A program made the position numbers and the translations under genes. DNA of 64,000 bases from Bacteroidota bacterium. GTDB lineage: Bacteria > Bacteroidota > Bacteroidia > Flavobacteriales > Weeksellaceae. Within the stretch, counting starts at the first letter, position 1. Each line of letters starts with the position of its first letter. Of the stretch, positions 1 to 9,445 are shown piece after piece. The notes below the pieces were generated by a model, which saw only the letters and a program-made list of their open reading frames with translations, made no database searches and was not told the DNA's origin. The stretch covers positions 307,074 through 371,073 of the forward strand of contig JAFAFC010000007.1 in assembly GCA_023423715.1 (NCBI GenBank). Reading direction: 5' to 3'.

Positions 1-2175
1 TAAATTATTGTTTATCGCATCGTTGGTTCTATCAACACCAAAACTGATGAATGCACCCACGAATACAAAAGTTTTTACGGGCGGAAGTATTGGCGATTTA
101 TATGCACCATTTTGACTGAAATTATACCCGTAAATATTATTGTTTCCAAGAATGTTTGAAACACTTAAAACCAAAACAGTAAAGGCTTTTGTATCTTTTT
201 TTCCAAGATTCGGAAGATAGTTCAAACTAAAATTCATAGACGAATAGTCTTTTAAACGTCCGTATTCACGCATAATGTTGCTGCCATTTTCAGTAACGAT
301 ATCGTAATACGGACGTCCACTCGCATAGTTGTAGGAAATATTAAATCCTGTTTTCCAAGTAGGGACGAATTTCTTTGCGACCAATGAAAGCGTATGTTTT
401 GCGGCGAAATTTGGCGTCATTTTGATTGGAAAATTTAGGAAATCACGTTGGGTATCCAAATACGAATACGTGATCCAATAATCAATGGTTTTGAAGGTTT
501 TTTTGTCTTTCCAGAAAAACTCTAAACCTTTGGCTTGTCCGTTTCCATCATTGTTATAGGCCGTTTGAATGTAATTATCACCTTTGGTTTTTGTTAATTT
601 ATCGTAGTTTTTCAAGAAGGCTTCTAGACGTAAACTTCGTCCTTCCGAATTTCGTTGAAGTTGAAAAATATAATGTTCCGCTTTTTGAAAAGTCATCGCC
701 GCATCCGAATTTAAATATTTACTTTCTGGGTTTTGATAAAACAAGCCATATGCAAAAGAGGTCGTCCAATTGGGTGAAATTCGATACGCTAAAGCAAGTC
801 GTGGAGCAAAATTCGATTTATCTAAAAATGAAGAGTGTTCGGTTCGTAAACCCAATTTTGCAGAGAAATGATTACTCAAACTCCAATCCGATTCGGCGAA
901 AAAAGAAGAGATTAAGTCACGGTATTTTTTATTGAAGTTGTTTGATTCGGAAGCGTTATTCAATTCAAAACCAGCTCTAACAATGGTTTTTACGCCTAGT
1001 TTTCTATCGACAATTCCTTTCAGATTAAAGTAATTTCCTTTTTCATTCACATCAAATTCACGAGTCGTTTGATCTTGCTGAAGGTCAAAATTTAAATCAT
1101 TTTGGTTATTCGCTACAGACGTAGAAAAGTTTAAGCCGTATTTTCCAACTTTTTCACGGTACGAAAGTGTATGAAATGTGTTGTGCGCGTTTAGGTTAAT
1201 TTGTTGTTTTCCCAATTCATTTTCCGCACGAACAGCCATTTTATTTTGATCGTAGCTTCCGTAATACTTCAACATGCCGCCATTTTTCGTTTTGATTCTA
1301 AAATTAGCATCCGCACCAATTCCTTGAGGCGCTTTTGAAAAATCGGTGTCGAAATTGAGAATCTTTTGCATCAAATCTAAATTGGAATACGAAAGACTCG
1401 CTCCATACGAAGAGGTTTTCGACTTCGATAATCGCTGCACACTTCCCGACAGAAAAAAGGGTGAAATACCGAAATCGTACGATGATGTATCAGGAAGATC
1501 GACACTTTCCAAAATAAGAACTCCGGAAAGCGCCTGCCCATAAAGCGCTGAATACCCGCCACTAGAAAACACATTTCCTTTGAAAAGAGACGTATTAAAG
1601 CGATCGCGACCCGCAATTCCCGGAACAGAAGATGAAAAATAATTGTTAATTAAGTTTCCATCCATGAAAATTTTACTTTCTGTGCCTGTTCCACCTCGAA
1701 TGAACAAACCTTCGGATTCGCCAACGCGTTGTACACCTGGAAGATAATTTAACGCTGAAGTGATTTGACCATCAGCTCCTGCAGTCGTGTAAATATCAAG
1801 CGGAGTAAGCAGCGCCGTCGCTCTTTTCTTATCACTAGCTTCAATCGAGCCTACAGAAATCACCAACGCATCAATTTCATTAAAGGCTTCTTTTAGCGAA
1901 ATATTTCTATGAATATTTTCATTCTCAAGCGTTATGCTTTCTGAATAATCAACGAATTTTGGGTTAGTTAAAACCAGTTCGAAATTTCCTTTTTCCGTCG
2001 TTTCAAAACTATAATTTCCTTGCTCATCGGTGGTTGCGCCATCGTAGGTGTCTTTCAATGTTACCGAAATATCTTTTACGCCTTTGTTTTTATAGGTTAC
2101 TTTCCCAGAAATTTTTATTTGAGAATTTCCAAAAACAAAAAGCAGAAAGAGTAAAAAGGAAAATTGAGTTTTCAT
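1..2175 (-). CDS. TonB-dependent outer-membrane receptor, C-terminus cut by the window edge
   Basis: The frame is open from the ATG at 2175 to base 1 (725 codons), so the last part of the barrel lies outside the window. The start MKTQFSFLLFLLFVFGNSQ is a signal peptide. Residues about 22-100 form a CarboxypepD_reg-like beta-sandwich, and about 120-230 form the plug, with the typical stretch GLFIRGGTGTESKIFMDG. The rest shows alternating aromatic-rich beta strands of a 22-strand barrel, for example around FAPRLALAYRIS. Such receptors import siderophores, cobalamin or oligomers using TonB energy. The substrate cannot be told, since no SusD or siderophore gene is adjacent. The -7 element TACTTTTG (complement of 2195-2202) lies just upstream. 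Confidence 0.93.
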   Translation of the reverse strand, partial: MKTQFSFLLFLLFVFGNSQIKISGKVTYKNKGVKDISVTLKDTYDGATTDEQGNYSFETTEKGNFELVLTNPKFVDYSESITLENENIHRNISLKEAFNEIDALVISVGSIEASDKKRATALLTPLDIYTTAGADGQITSALNYLPGVQRVGESEGLFIRGGTGTESKIFMDGNLINNYFSSSVPGIAGRDRFNTSLFKGNVFSSGGYSALYGQALSGVLILESVDLPDTSSYDFGISPFFLSGSVQRLSKSKTSSYGASLSYSNLDLMQKILNFDTDFSKAPQGIGADANFRIKTKNGGMLKYYGSYDQNKMAVRAENELGKQQINLNAHNTFHTLSYREKVGKYGLNFSTSVANNQNDLNFDLQQDQTTREFDVNEKGNYFNLKGIVDRKLGVKTIVRAGFELNNASESNNFNKKYRDLISSFFAESDWSLSNHFSAKLGLRTEHSSFLDKSNFAPRLALAYRISPNWTTSFAYGLFYQNPESKYLNSDAAMTFQKAEHYIFQLQRNSEGRSLRLEAFLKNYDKLTKTKGDNYIQTAYNNDGNGQAKGLEFFWKDKKTFKTIDYWITYSYLDTQRDFLNFPIKMTPNFAAKHTLSLVAKKFVPTWKTGFNISYNYASGRPYYDIVTENGSNIMREYGRLKDYSSMNFSLNYLPNLGKKDTKAFTVLVLSVSNILGNNNIYGYNFSQNGAYKSPILPPVKTFVFVGAFISFGVDRTNDAINNNL

Positions 2176-2194
2176 ATGGTTTTATTTGTTGTTC

Positions 2195-2202
2195 CAAAAG
2201 TA
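2195..2202 (-). promoter_or_regulatory. Candidate -7 element of the TonB-dependent receptor gene
   Basis: The minus strand reads TACTTTTG, an exact match to the Bacteroidetes TAnnTTTG element, 20 bases before the ATG at 2175. No convincing TTG was found at the expected distance upstream, so only half of the promoter is supported. Confidence 0.4.
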
Positions 2203-2341
2203 GATTGTTCCAAGATTTCATGCGAATTAATTTTACTGAATGGTAATTTTTTAGTTCTCAATCGTAATTATGTAAAAAAAGGAAAGGAAAACGTCCCTAT
2301 AATTGGTTAAATTTGAAAGTAAATACATAAAATATCAACTT

Positions 2342-2839
2342 ATGAAGAAAATACTACTTGTTTTGGGTGTGATGGCACTTGTAACTTCTTGTACCACAAC
2401 CAAAACGTATCGAATTAATTCGAAAAGTTATACGCAAACACAAGGAACGGCCGTATTTACCCAAAAAGGAAAAGAGGTAACCATGGAAATCAACGCGTAT
2501 AAGCTTTCACCAGGAGAGCACGCAATTCATATTCATGAGAAAGGAGATTGTTCTGCAACTGACGCGAGTTCTGCGGGTGGACATTGGAATCCGACGAGCC
2601 ACGACCATGGGAAATGGGGCGAAGGTGAGTTTCACATGGGAGACATCGGAAACATTAAAGCAAATGCGCAAGGAACAGGACAATTGGTTTTCAAAACGGA
2701 TAAATGGTGTCTTGGATGTAAAGACGAGACTAAAAATATTATCGGTAAATCAATCGTTATTCACGCTGCGAAAGATGATTTTAAAACACAACCAACAGGA
2801 AATGCTGGTGGAAGAGTCGGTTGTATCGAAATTAAATAA
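2342..2839 (+). CDS. sodC: Superoxide dismutase [Cu-Zn] family lipoprotein
   Basis: This 165-residue protein starts at the ATG at 2342, where a lipoprotein signal ending in VTSC begins; the longer frame from 2303 adds a non-signal leader. Metal ligands of Cu-Zn superoxide dismutase are visible: HIH near residue 63, GGHWNP, HDHG, GDIGNI with the zinc Asp, and IHAAKDDF. The conserved GNAGGRVGC closes the chain with the Arg of the active-site rim and the disulfide Cys. A further CLGC pair sits just before the last copper His. It would dismutate superoxide in the periplasm. A strong hairpin terminator follows at once. Activity is inferred from the ligands only. Confidence 0.9.
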   Translation: MKKILLVLGVMALVTSCTTTKTYRINSKSYTQTQGTAVFTQKGKEVTMEINAYKLSPGEHAIHIHEKGDCSATDASSAGGHWNPTSHDHGKWGEGEFHMGDIGNIKANAQGTGQLVFKTDKWCLGCKDETKNIIGKSIVIHAAKDDFKTQPTGNAGGRVGCIEIK

Positions 2840-2866
2840 TTTAAATCCGACACTTTAAATCAAAAT

Positions 2867-2899
2867 AAAAATCCTACCAATTTTGGTAGGATTTTTTTT
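2867..2899. terminator. Bidirectional terminator between sodC-like gene and the 2898 gene
   Basis: Arms ATCCTACCAA (2871-2880) and TTGGTAGGAT (2883-2892) form a near-perfect stem, flanked by A-rich sequence on the left and eight T on the right. It lies between two convergent genes and can serve both. Confidence 0.88.
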
Positions 2900-3293
2900 A
2901 GTTAAGTGCGTTGGAAAGTTCTGTAATCCTTCCCATAACCGGAATGGAAAATACCGAACTTTTCTGTAGCCATAATTCGTAAAAAGTTTTCGCTTTTAAA
3001 GCTAAATCTTGATTAGACGTCTCTTTTTTGAATGCGAAATAGAATAGATTTCCAAGCAAATCGTAATAATCTGCTTGATGATGCAGGTCTTTTTCAGAAA
3101 CCATTTCTTCAATTTCTTCACGAGATTTAGAAGCCAATTCTTCAAAACTCATTTTGAAAATATCTCTCATTTGAGTTTCGAATGCCATTTGAGAATCTTC
3201 TAATTCACCTTCGTTTTTACCGAGAATCAATTTGGATAAGAAGTTAGAAAACTCTTTAACCATGCGGATAATATAATCTTTATCGTGTATCAT
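2898..3293 (-). CDS. Unrecognised small helical protein
   Basis: A 131-residue soluble, predicted all-helical, acidic protein with no signal peptide and no Cys cluster. The start MIHDKDYIIRMVKEFSNFLSKL recalls the beginning of DUF6483 proteins, but this is from memory and weak. The middle holds many Glu and Lys, as in a helical repeat or coiled coil. It sits 11 bases after the SpmAB-type gene on the same strand and is probably co-transcribed with it. The stop codon lies directly at the terminator shared with the sodC-like gene. No function can be assigned. Confidence 0.75.
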   Translation of the reverse strand: MIHDKDYIIRMVKEFSNFLSKLILGKNEGELEDSQMAFETQMRDIFKMSFEELASKSREEIEEMVSEKDLHHQADYYDLLGNLFYFAFKKETSNQDLALKAKTFYELWLQKSSVFSIPVMGRITELSNALN

Positions 3294-3304
3294 TTTTTGT
3301 AAAA

Positions 3305-4708
3305 TTAAGCGAAAAACAAATAAGCCAAACCAATTGCGGTAATAACACCAACCAGATCGGCAAGCAACATCGCAACAACTGTATAACGGGTGTTTTTAAC
3401 GGCAACCGCACCAAAATAAACGGCAATCACGTAGAACGTCGTATCCGAACTTCCTTGCAGTACCGCAGCTAATTTTCCTTGGAAACTATCCGCACCAAAA
3501 GTCGCCATCGTGTCAACCATCATGCCTCTAGCGCCTGATCCTGAAAGTGGCTTGATTAAGGCGGTTGGAAGTCCATCAACAAAGCGTGTGTCGAGGTTGG
3601 CAATATTAGCCACCCACTTCATTCCATCGATAATGACATCAAATACACCAGATGTTCTCAAGAGCGAAATCGCGATGAGCATTCCTACTAAGTACGGAAT
3701 AATCTTCACACAGGTTGTAAAACCTTCTTTGGCTCCGTCAATAAAGGCGTCAAAAACATTGATTTTCTTATAAATTCCACCCAAAACAATCGCGAGAAAA
3801 ATAAATAAAATCAACCCATTACTTAAAACTTTAGAAAACGTATCGAGTTCGTCTTTGCTTAATCTGACTAAATAAACGACCAATAGACCAATTAAAGCCG
3901 AAATTCCACCAACATACGCAATTACAATCGGTTGTAATAAATTGATTTTCTGATAGATTGAGACAATAATCATCGCGGCCATTGTTGCTACAAATGTCGC
4001 AATCATACAAGGAAGAAAGATGTCGGTTGGCGTATGAGATCCCATACTTGCCCGAATCGCAATAATCGAAACCGGAATTAAAGTCATTCCCCCCGCATGT
4101 AAACATAAAAACATAATTTGCGCATTACTGGCGGTATCTTTATTCGGATTTAATGACTGCAAACTTTCCATGGCTTTTAGTCCAAAAGGCGTTGCTGCAT
4201 TGTCCAAACCTAAAAGATTGGCACTGAAATTCATCAACATATGTCCGAAAGACGGATGGTTTTTGGGGATTTCAGGAAATAATTTAGAAAAGAATGGTTG
4301 AATAAATCGCGAAAGCAAATTAATTCCACCCGCTTTTTCAGCAATACTCATAAAGCCCATAAAAAGGGTCATAATTCCAATTAAACCTAAACAGATTTTA
4401 ACAGCCGTTTCAGAAGTTCCGATAACCCCATCGGCTTCTTGAACGCGATAAACAGCTACATTTTGCTTTAAAGAATCGGTTTTGTAATGAATTCTTCCAA
4501 CCGCACCGTCGGTAGATTGAGCGAGCGATTTTTGAGCTTCAGGACTTAACGTATGAAACTGCGTTTTTGCAATTTGAACCGTATCGCCCGTTTTCCCGAC
4601 AACCATATCGTTGTAGATACTTTGATAATTGTCCGAAGAAATATATTTAATACTGGCAACGAGAACCGCAATAATGATAAACGCGGACCAAATTCTGCTA
4701 AGCACCAT
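3305..4708 (-). CDS. SpmA-SpmB fusion, nucleoside-recognition (Gate) domain membrane protein
   Basis: The 467 residues contain two nucleoside-recognition domains in one chain. The N-terminal half (about 85-250) resembles SpmA, with LGLIGIMTLFMGFM and LLGLDNAATPFGLKAMESL. The C-terminal half (about 300-467) resembles SpmB, with GAKEGFTTCVKIIPYLVGML and LPTALIKPLSGSGARGMM. About ten membrane segments can be counted. In Bacilli the two halves are separate spore-maturation proteins; fused forms occur in non-sporulating Bacteroidetes, where the substrate is unknown. Residues about 28-80, after the first membrane segment, are predicted to be periplasmic. A small unknown gene follows 11 bases downstream. 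Confidence 0.88.
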   Translation of the reverse strand: MVLSRIWSAFIIIAVLVASIKYISSDNYQSIYNDMVVGKTGDTVQIAKTQFHTLSPEAQKSLAQSTDGAVGRIHYKTDSLKQNVAVYRVQEADGVIGTSETAVKICLGLIGIMTLFMGFMSIAEKAGGINLLSRFIQPFFSKLFPEIPKNHPSFGHMLMNFSANLLGLDNAATPFGLKAMESLQSLNPNKDTASNAQIMFLCLHAGGMTLIPVSIIAIRASMGSHTPTDIFLPCMIATFVATMAAMIIVSIYQKINLLQPIVIAYVGGISALIGLLVVYLVRLSKDELDTFSKVLSNGLILFIFLAIVLGGIYKKINVFDAFIDGAKEGFTTCVKIIPYLVGMLIAISLLRTSGVFDVIIDGMKWVANIANLDTRFVDGLPTALIKPLSGSGARGMMVDTMATFGADSFQGKLAAVLQGSSDTTFYVIAVYFGAVAVKNTRYTVVAMLLADLVGVITAIGLAYLFFA

Positions 4709-4950
4709 TTGTAAAAATTTTGATAAAAGTAGGGAAAAAAATGATGCTGCTTTTTAGATTCGGGAAAGAATTGAAGTTTCGAACACGATTTTTTAAGTTA
4801 CGCAAAGATTTTGAATTCGCAGATAATAAAAATCAGCACGAAAAAATGATAAGAGCTCTTTTTCTTTTGTAACTTTAAGTTCCTAAAAATCAAATGCTAG
4901 GCATTTCCTTTTTGGCACAAAACGAATTATTAATCTAAAACGATCTTATT

Positions 4951-7074
4951 ATGAGTGCTAAATCTAAAGACTTACGAAATGTAGTGTTGCTTGGACATAC
5001 GGACAGCGGCAAAACAACGCTTATTGAGACGATGTTATACGAAGGAGGAGCGATTAAACGCCGCGGCACGATAGAAAATCACAATACAGTTTCGGACGAT
5101 ACCGACATTGAACACGAACGTGAAGGCACAATTTTCTCGCATCAAATGTTTGTGAATTGGAGAAACAATAAAATCAACATTTTGGATACACCGGGATTTG
5201 ACGATTTTGTTGGTGAAGTGGTGGCTCCATTAAAAGTTGCGGATACCGCTTTATTGGTTTTAAATGCCGCAAACGGTGTAGAAGTAGGAACTGAATTGGT
5301 TTGGGAATACATTGAACGATACGAGACGCCTTCAATGTTTGTAATCAACCAAATGGATCATCCCAAAGCGGATTACGATAAAACATTGGAACAAGCTAAA
5401 GAGCGTTTCGGACCGAAACTTATACCTGTTCAATATCCACTAAATTCGGGAGCAAATTTCAATAAAATTATTGATGCGCTTCGCATGGTGATGTACGAGT
5501 TTTCACCTGAAGGAGGAAAACCTGAGAAAAAAGAGATTCCAGAATCGGAATTGGCTAGAGCGAAGGAAATGCACAACGCCTTAGTCGAAATTGCTGCTGA
5601 AAACGAAGACGGTTTAATGGAAAAATATTTTGAAGCGGGAACACTTTCGGAAGAAGAATTAGCCAAAGGATTGACTTTAGCTTTAGCAAAACAGCAGTTC
5701 TTTCCACTATTTGTGGCTTCGGGATTGAAAGACATGGGAAGCGGACGAATCATGGGCTTTATTGACGATATTGCGCCATCACCTTTGGAACGACCAAAAC
5801 GTGTTTTAGAAACGGGTGAAGAAGTGGCTTACGACCCAAATGACAAAACAACAATCTTTATTTATAAAACGGCTTCGGAACCGCAGGTTGGCTTGGTTTC
5901 GTATTTTAAAGTCATTAGCGGAACGTTAAAGCCAGGCGATGAATTGGTTAATGCGGAAAATGATGAGGTGGAACGAATTACGCAATTGTTTGTTTCCGAA
6001 GGTAAAGAACGAATTTCCGTTCCGCAATTGGAAGCGGGAGATTTAGGCGTTACCGTTAAATTAAAATCGGCTAAAACCAATACAACACTGAATGCAAAAG
6101 GTTTGAATCGTAAGATTAGACCAATGATTTTCCCCGAAAGTCGAATTCGAAAAGCAATTTCTACCGAGTCTTCAAGCGAAATGGAAAAGCTGATTGTAGC
6201 GCTTCACAAATTGGAAAATGAAGATCCAACATTACGTGTGGAGCAATCTCCTGAATTAAAGCAAACTATTCTTCATGGTCAAGGTCAGCTTCATTTAGAT
6301 TTGGTTCAGCAACGTTTAGAAAAGGATTTTGGAATCAAAATGACGTATGCAAATCCAAAGATTTCCTATCGTGAAACGATTACCGGAAAAGCGGATGCGG
6401 ATTATCGACATAAAAAACAATCGGGTGGAGCAGGGCAATTTGGTGAAATTCACCTTCGAGTAGAAAACTATTTCGATGGAATGCCAGAACCCGAAGGCGT
6501 GAATATCCGTCAAAAAGAAGTAGAAGATTTGCCTTGGGGCGGAAAACTCGCCTTCTATTGGTGTATCGTAGGTGGCGCTATTGATTCCCGCTATATTGGC
6601 GCGATCAAAAAAGGAATTATGCAGCAAATGAGTGAAGGCCCGTTGACCGGTTCGCGATGTCAAAATATTCGCGTTTCTGTCTATGATGGAAAGATGCATA
6701 GTGTGGATTCCAATGATATTTCGTTTCAATTAGCAGCTTCGGGCGCATTTAAAGATGCTTTTTTCAAAGCAAAACCTCAACTTTTAGAGCCGATGTATCA
6801 TGTAGAAATTCTTTGTCCTGATGAAAATACAGGCGATGTGATGGGCGATCTGCAAACGCGAAGAGCAATTATTTCTGGAATGGATACAGAAGGACATTAT
6901 CAAAAAATCATTGCCGAAATTCCGTTAGCCGAAATGCATGATTATGGATCAACTTTACGATCTATAACAGGTGGAAAGGCGAAATTTAGCATGAAGTTTT
7001 CCGAATATCAATTGGTTCCTGCGAATGTACAGCAAGAACTGATTAAGAAAAATGAATTGCTAGAAAGCGTATAA
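4951..7074 (+). CDS. Elongation factor G paralogue (EF-G2 type) with altered catalytic residue
   Basis: The 707 residues carry the five EF-G domains. G1 is GHTDSGKT (15-22) and switch I reads REGTIF around Thr60. Switch II reads DTPGF (79-83), where translating EF-G has DTPGH, and G4 is NQMD (133-136) instead of NKMD. The domain IV/V region follows from about residue 470. The missing His83 equivalent is the residue that activates water for GTP hydrolysis, so hydrolysis is predicted to be weak. Bacteroides has an EF-G2 reported to work without GTP hydrolysis; kinship to that protein is inferred. It stands alone, away from rpsL-rpsG-tuf, which also argues that it is not the main EF-G. Confidence 0.9.
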   Translation: MSAKSKDLRNVVLLGHTDSGKTTLIETMLYEGGAIKRRGTIENHNTVSDDTDIEHEREGTIFSHQMFVNWRNNKINILDTPGFDDFVGEVVAPLKVADTALLVLNAANGVEVGTELVWEYIERYETPSMFVINQMDHPKADYDKTLEQAKERFGPKLIPVQYPLNSGANFNKIIDALRMVMYEFSPEGGKPEKKEIPESELARAKEMHNALVEIAAENEDGLMEKYFEAGTLSEEELAKGLTLALAKQQFFPLFVASGLKDMGSGRIMGFIDDIAPSPLERPKRVLETGEEVAYDPNDKTTIFIYKTASEPQVGLVSYFKVISGTLKPGDELVNAENDEVERITQLFVSEGKERISVPQLEAGDLGVTVKLKSAKTNTTLNAKGLNRKIRPMIFPESRIRKAISTESSSEMEKLIVALHKLENEDPTLRVEQSPELKQTILHGQGQLHLDLVQQRLEKDFGIKMTYANPKISYRETITGKADADYRHKKQSGGAGQFGEIHLRVENYFDGMPEPEGVNIRQKEVEDLPWGGKLAFYWCIVGGAIDSRYIGAIKKGIMQQMSEGPLTGSRCQNIRVSVYDGKMHSVDSNDISFQLAASGAFKDAFFKAKPQLLEPMYHVEILCPDENTGDVMGDLQTRRAIISGMDTEGHYQKIIAEIPLAEMHDYGSTLRSITGGKAKFSMKFSEYQLVPANVQQELIKKNELLESV

Positions 7075-7100
7075 TATTTTTATCATTTTATCTTTCAAAG

Positions 7101-7133
7101 GTTCGGGTTGACAACGAAGTTGTCAACCCGAAC
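7101..7133. terminator. Perfect 15-bp palindrome between convergent genes
   Basis: GTTCGGGTTGACAAC (7101-7115) and its exact complement (7119-7133) enclose a GAA triloop, with a T-rich tail to the right. It lies in the 64-base gap between the stop codons of the EF-G paralogue and the M14 peptidase and is placed to stop transcription from both sides. Confidence 0.85.
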
Positions 7134-7138
7134 TATTT

Positions 7139-8860
7139 TTATAAAACTCTATAAATAGGATATCTACGGAATGTTTTTTCAAAATAATCGGAGTTTTTAT
7201 ACACCCAATCCAGCTGTGCTTTTGGATCTCTAGCAAAAGCTGGATCACTCGCTTTTTTCTGCTCAAATTGAGCTTTTAGTTTCGGATTTGTTTTGAAAAG
7301 TTCTGCAGCTGTGTCTTCAAAAACATAGGCAGAATAGTATTCCTTTTGACCTAAAATGCCGTCAAAGAAATTCCAGTTGAAAAAGGAATCTACCGCTTCC
7401 GGCTCTAAGGTTTCTAAAAGATATTGAATTCCATTTTGGTTTGTGGAAACCAAATAATCACCTTTTCGTAGTTTCACTTGTTCAGAAGTAGATTTTACTT
7501 TAGTATCAAAATGAAGATAATGCCCTTCGTAAGGCGATTTTACGGTTTGGAAATCATCAATGTAATACACTTGTGCAGCCAATTCAGAATCTGTTTTGAT
7601 TTGCTTCATTTCAATGGCATTTCGTTTTAAATGCTCAAGAACTTTCCATTCGGATTGCGGAATCACATAAAATTTCGGAATAGAAACCGACTTTACTGCT
7701 TGATACTGATCAAAAAATTTGATTTTTTTAGAAAATGGTTTATTTCTATCATAGTAAAGTCGTGGCGCTCCGCTTATTTCACTTGGTTTATAACCGGCTT
7801 CAAAACCTTTAAAATCAAATTGTTTGTATCGAGTCGAATCTAATTTCCATTGAATAGGATAGTTTGGTTTTTCTAAAACAGTTTTGAAGTTTTCCATTTG
7901 TTTTGAACGAATTTTTTCTCTATTCTTTTCTAAATAGTCAATCGTAGAAAGCATATATTCTTCTGTCACTGCAACTCTGGTTGCATACGGTTTCAGCATA
8001 TGCGTTTCCACAACAACTCCAGGAATATTGAACAAAGTTGTATAGCCAGTTGCGTATCGTGGACTGTCCATAAAAGCTGGAAAACCAACATCAGGAACAT
8101 CTCCGTGAATGTTGACATACGGAACGTGCAGAATTTTCTTTTCTTCCAATTTTTTCAAGATTGCGGGTTGCATTTCGTTATGAAGAAAGGAGCCGATTTT
8201 TTCCCCTAAACGATTTCTATTGGTCGAAATATAGGTGAATGCATACTGGTAATCTGCTCCGTTACTTACATGGTTGTCAATAAAGTAAATAGGATTTGTA
8301 TAGTGTAAAATCTTTTGAAACGAAGCTGCGTTTTTAGAATCCGCTTTAATGAAATCCCGATTCAAATCGAAGTTTCGAGCGTTTCCTCGAAAGCCATATT
8401 CCTCCGGTCCGTTTTGATTGGCACGAGAATGCGCTGTTCGATTTAACATTCCACTAACGTTGTAAGCCTGAATACTCGCAATGATAATATTCTTTGGAGC
8501 CGTTTTTCTACCTTCGGCAAAATCGCGAAGCATCATCATAGAAGCATCAATTCCGTCGGGTTCTCCCGGATGAATTCCATTGTTGATGAGTAAAACACTT
8601 TTGTCTTTTCTTTTAAGATCAAACGTTCCATCGGCACTAAACAAAACTAATTTAATTGGCTCGCCGTTATCATCTTCACCCATGGTTTCAACTTTAATGG
8701 ACTCGTGTTTTTTATCTAAAGCATCAAAAAATTGAAGCATTTCTGCATACGTTGTTGTTTGATTGCCGTTTCCTTTTTCGTAAGGTGTTTTTAATTGTTG
8801 GGCGACAATAGATGAGGTAACGCCCACAAATAAAAGGGACGTGATAATTGATTTGATCAT
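7139..8860 (-). CDS. Secreted M14-family zinc carboxypeptidase
   Basis: The 573-residue protein has an N-terminal signal peptide (cleavage near VAQQ, residue 21). The zinc motif HPGE is at 97-100, the Arg/Asn pair of the substrate pocket in FDLNRDF, the third zinc ligand in FIDNHVSNG, and the catalytic Glu in VVVETHML. About 250 residues follow the catalytic domain and have no recognisable fold, so the protein is longer than simple carboxypeptidases. It probably acts on peptides or peptidoglycan peptides in the periplasm or outside the cell. It is separated from the next gene by 20 bases and reads in the same direction. Confidence 0.88.
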   Translation of the reverse strand: MIKSIITSLLFVGVTSSIVAQQLKTPYEKGNGNQTTTYAEMLQFFDALDKKHESIKVETMGEDDNGEPIKLVLFSADGTFDLKRKDKSVLLINNGIHPGEPDGIDASMMMLRDFAEGRKTAPKNIIIASIQAYNVSGMLNRTAHSRANQNGPEEYGFRGNARNFDLNRDFIKADSKNAASFQKILHYTNPIYFIDNHVSNGADYQYAFTYISTNRNRLGEKIGSFLHNEMQPAILKKLEEKKILHVPYVNIHGDVPDVGFPAFMDSPRYATGYTTLFNIPGVVVETHMLKPYATRVAVTEEYMLSTIDYLEKNREKIRSKQMENFKTVLEKPNYPIQWKLDSTRYKQFDFKGFEAGYKPSEISGAPRLYYDRNKPFSKKIKFFDQYQAVKSVSIPKFYVIPQSEWKVLEHLKRNAIEMKQIKTDSELAAQVYYIDDFQTVKSPYEGHYLHFDTKVKSTSEQVKLRKGDYLVSTNQNGIQYLLETLEPEAVDSFFNWNFFDGILGQKEYYSAYVFEDTAAELFKTNPKLKAQFEQKKASDPAFARDPKAQLDWVYKNSDYFEKTFRRYPIYRVL

Positions 8861-8880
8861 AGTAGATAAAATGAGCGAGT

Positions 8881-9393
8881 TTACTTGGATAAATATACTA
8901 AAGCTTGTCCAAGATTTTGATCAACATCGTTCAAAATTTCGGCATTTTTAGTCATGATTTTCAATTTTTCAACAAAGAAACTGGATTCGAAAAACTGACG
9001 ATGAATACCGGGAAGCATTTCCATAAACAAATCCATCCCAATTTGGTTGTTGTGCAAATCCATTTTGGTTTCTAAAGGTTCGTTCGGAAAAAGCTCTTCA
9101 TGCATATCGGTCATGGATTTTGTCCATTTCAGTGCTTTTTTGGGAGAAGAAATTTTGCAACAGTACATCAGAATTAGACAACACCACAAGGCGTGACGAA
9201 ATGCGTTTCCTTTACCGCTTGTAGAATGGGTGTTGGGATAATGTTTTCGGGCAAGATTGAATGATTTTGCAGTCGCATGAAAACTGAGAATGGCAAACCA
9301 AGGATGCCTAGCGACCAATTTGGTCAATCGCCACAGTTTCGTAACGCTCAGCGAGCGCAACGAATTGAATAGTATTTTAATTGTTCTTGCCAT
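8881..9393 (-). CDS. DUF6973-like protein of unknown function
   Basis: 170 residues without signal peptide or membrane segments. Conserved-looking blocks are GNAFRHALWCCLIL, MHEELFPNE and DLHNNQIGMDLF, with several His and Asp residues that could bind a metal. This pattern matches my recollection of the DUF6973 family, whose function is not known. The gene starts directly after the accD terminator and 20 bases before the M14 peptidase gene, so the two are likely one transcript. Two Cys pairs (WCC, YCC) sit in the middle. Confidence 0.72.
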   Translation of the reverse strand: MARTIKILFNSLRSLSVTKLWRLTKLVARHPWFAILSFHATAKSFNLARKHYPNTHSTSGKGNAFRHALWCCLILMYCCKISSPKKALKWTKSMTDMHEELFPNEPLETKMDLHNNQIGMDLFMEMLPGIHRQFFESSFFVEKLKIMTKNAEILNDVDQNLGQALVYLSK

Positions 9394-9400
9394 AATAAAG

Positions 9401-9428
9401 AAATCTCACCTTGAAGAAGGTGAGATTT
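9401..9428 (-). terminator. Terminator after accD
   Basis: AAATCTCACCTT (9401-9412) pairs fully with 9417-9428 around a GAAG loop. It lies 17 bases past the accD stop on the minus strand and just before the start of the DUF6973-like gene. The sequence beyond is only moderately U-rich, so read-through is possible. Confidence 0.7.
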
Positions 9429-9445
9429 ATCTATTGAGTTTGAAA

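Noticed and set aside
4709..4950. Possible gene remnant or small RNA upstream of the EF-G paralogue
   Set aside because: A/T-rich sequence with no open frame of note, no hairpin with T tract and only a partial promoter match (TAACTTTA).
7101..7133. Palindrome as phage attachment or IS end
   Set aside because: No integrase, transposase or target duplication nearby, and it fits a convergent terminator.
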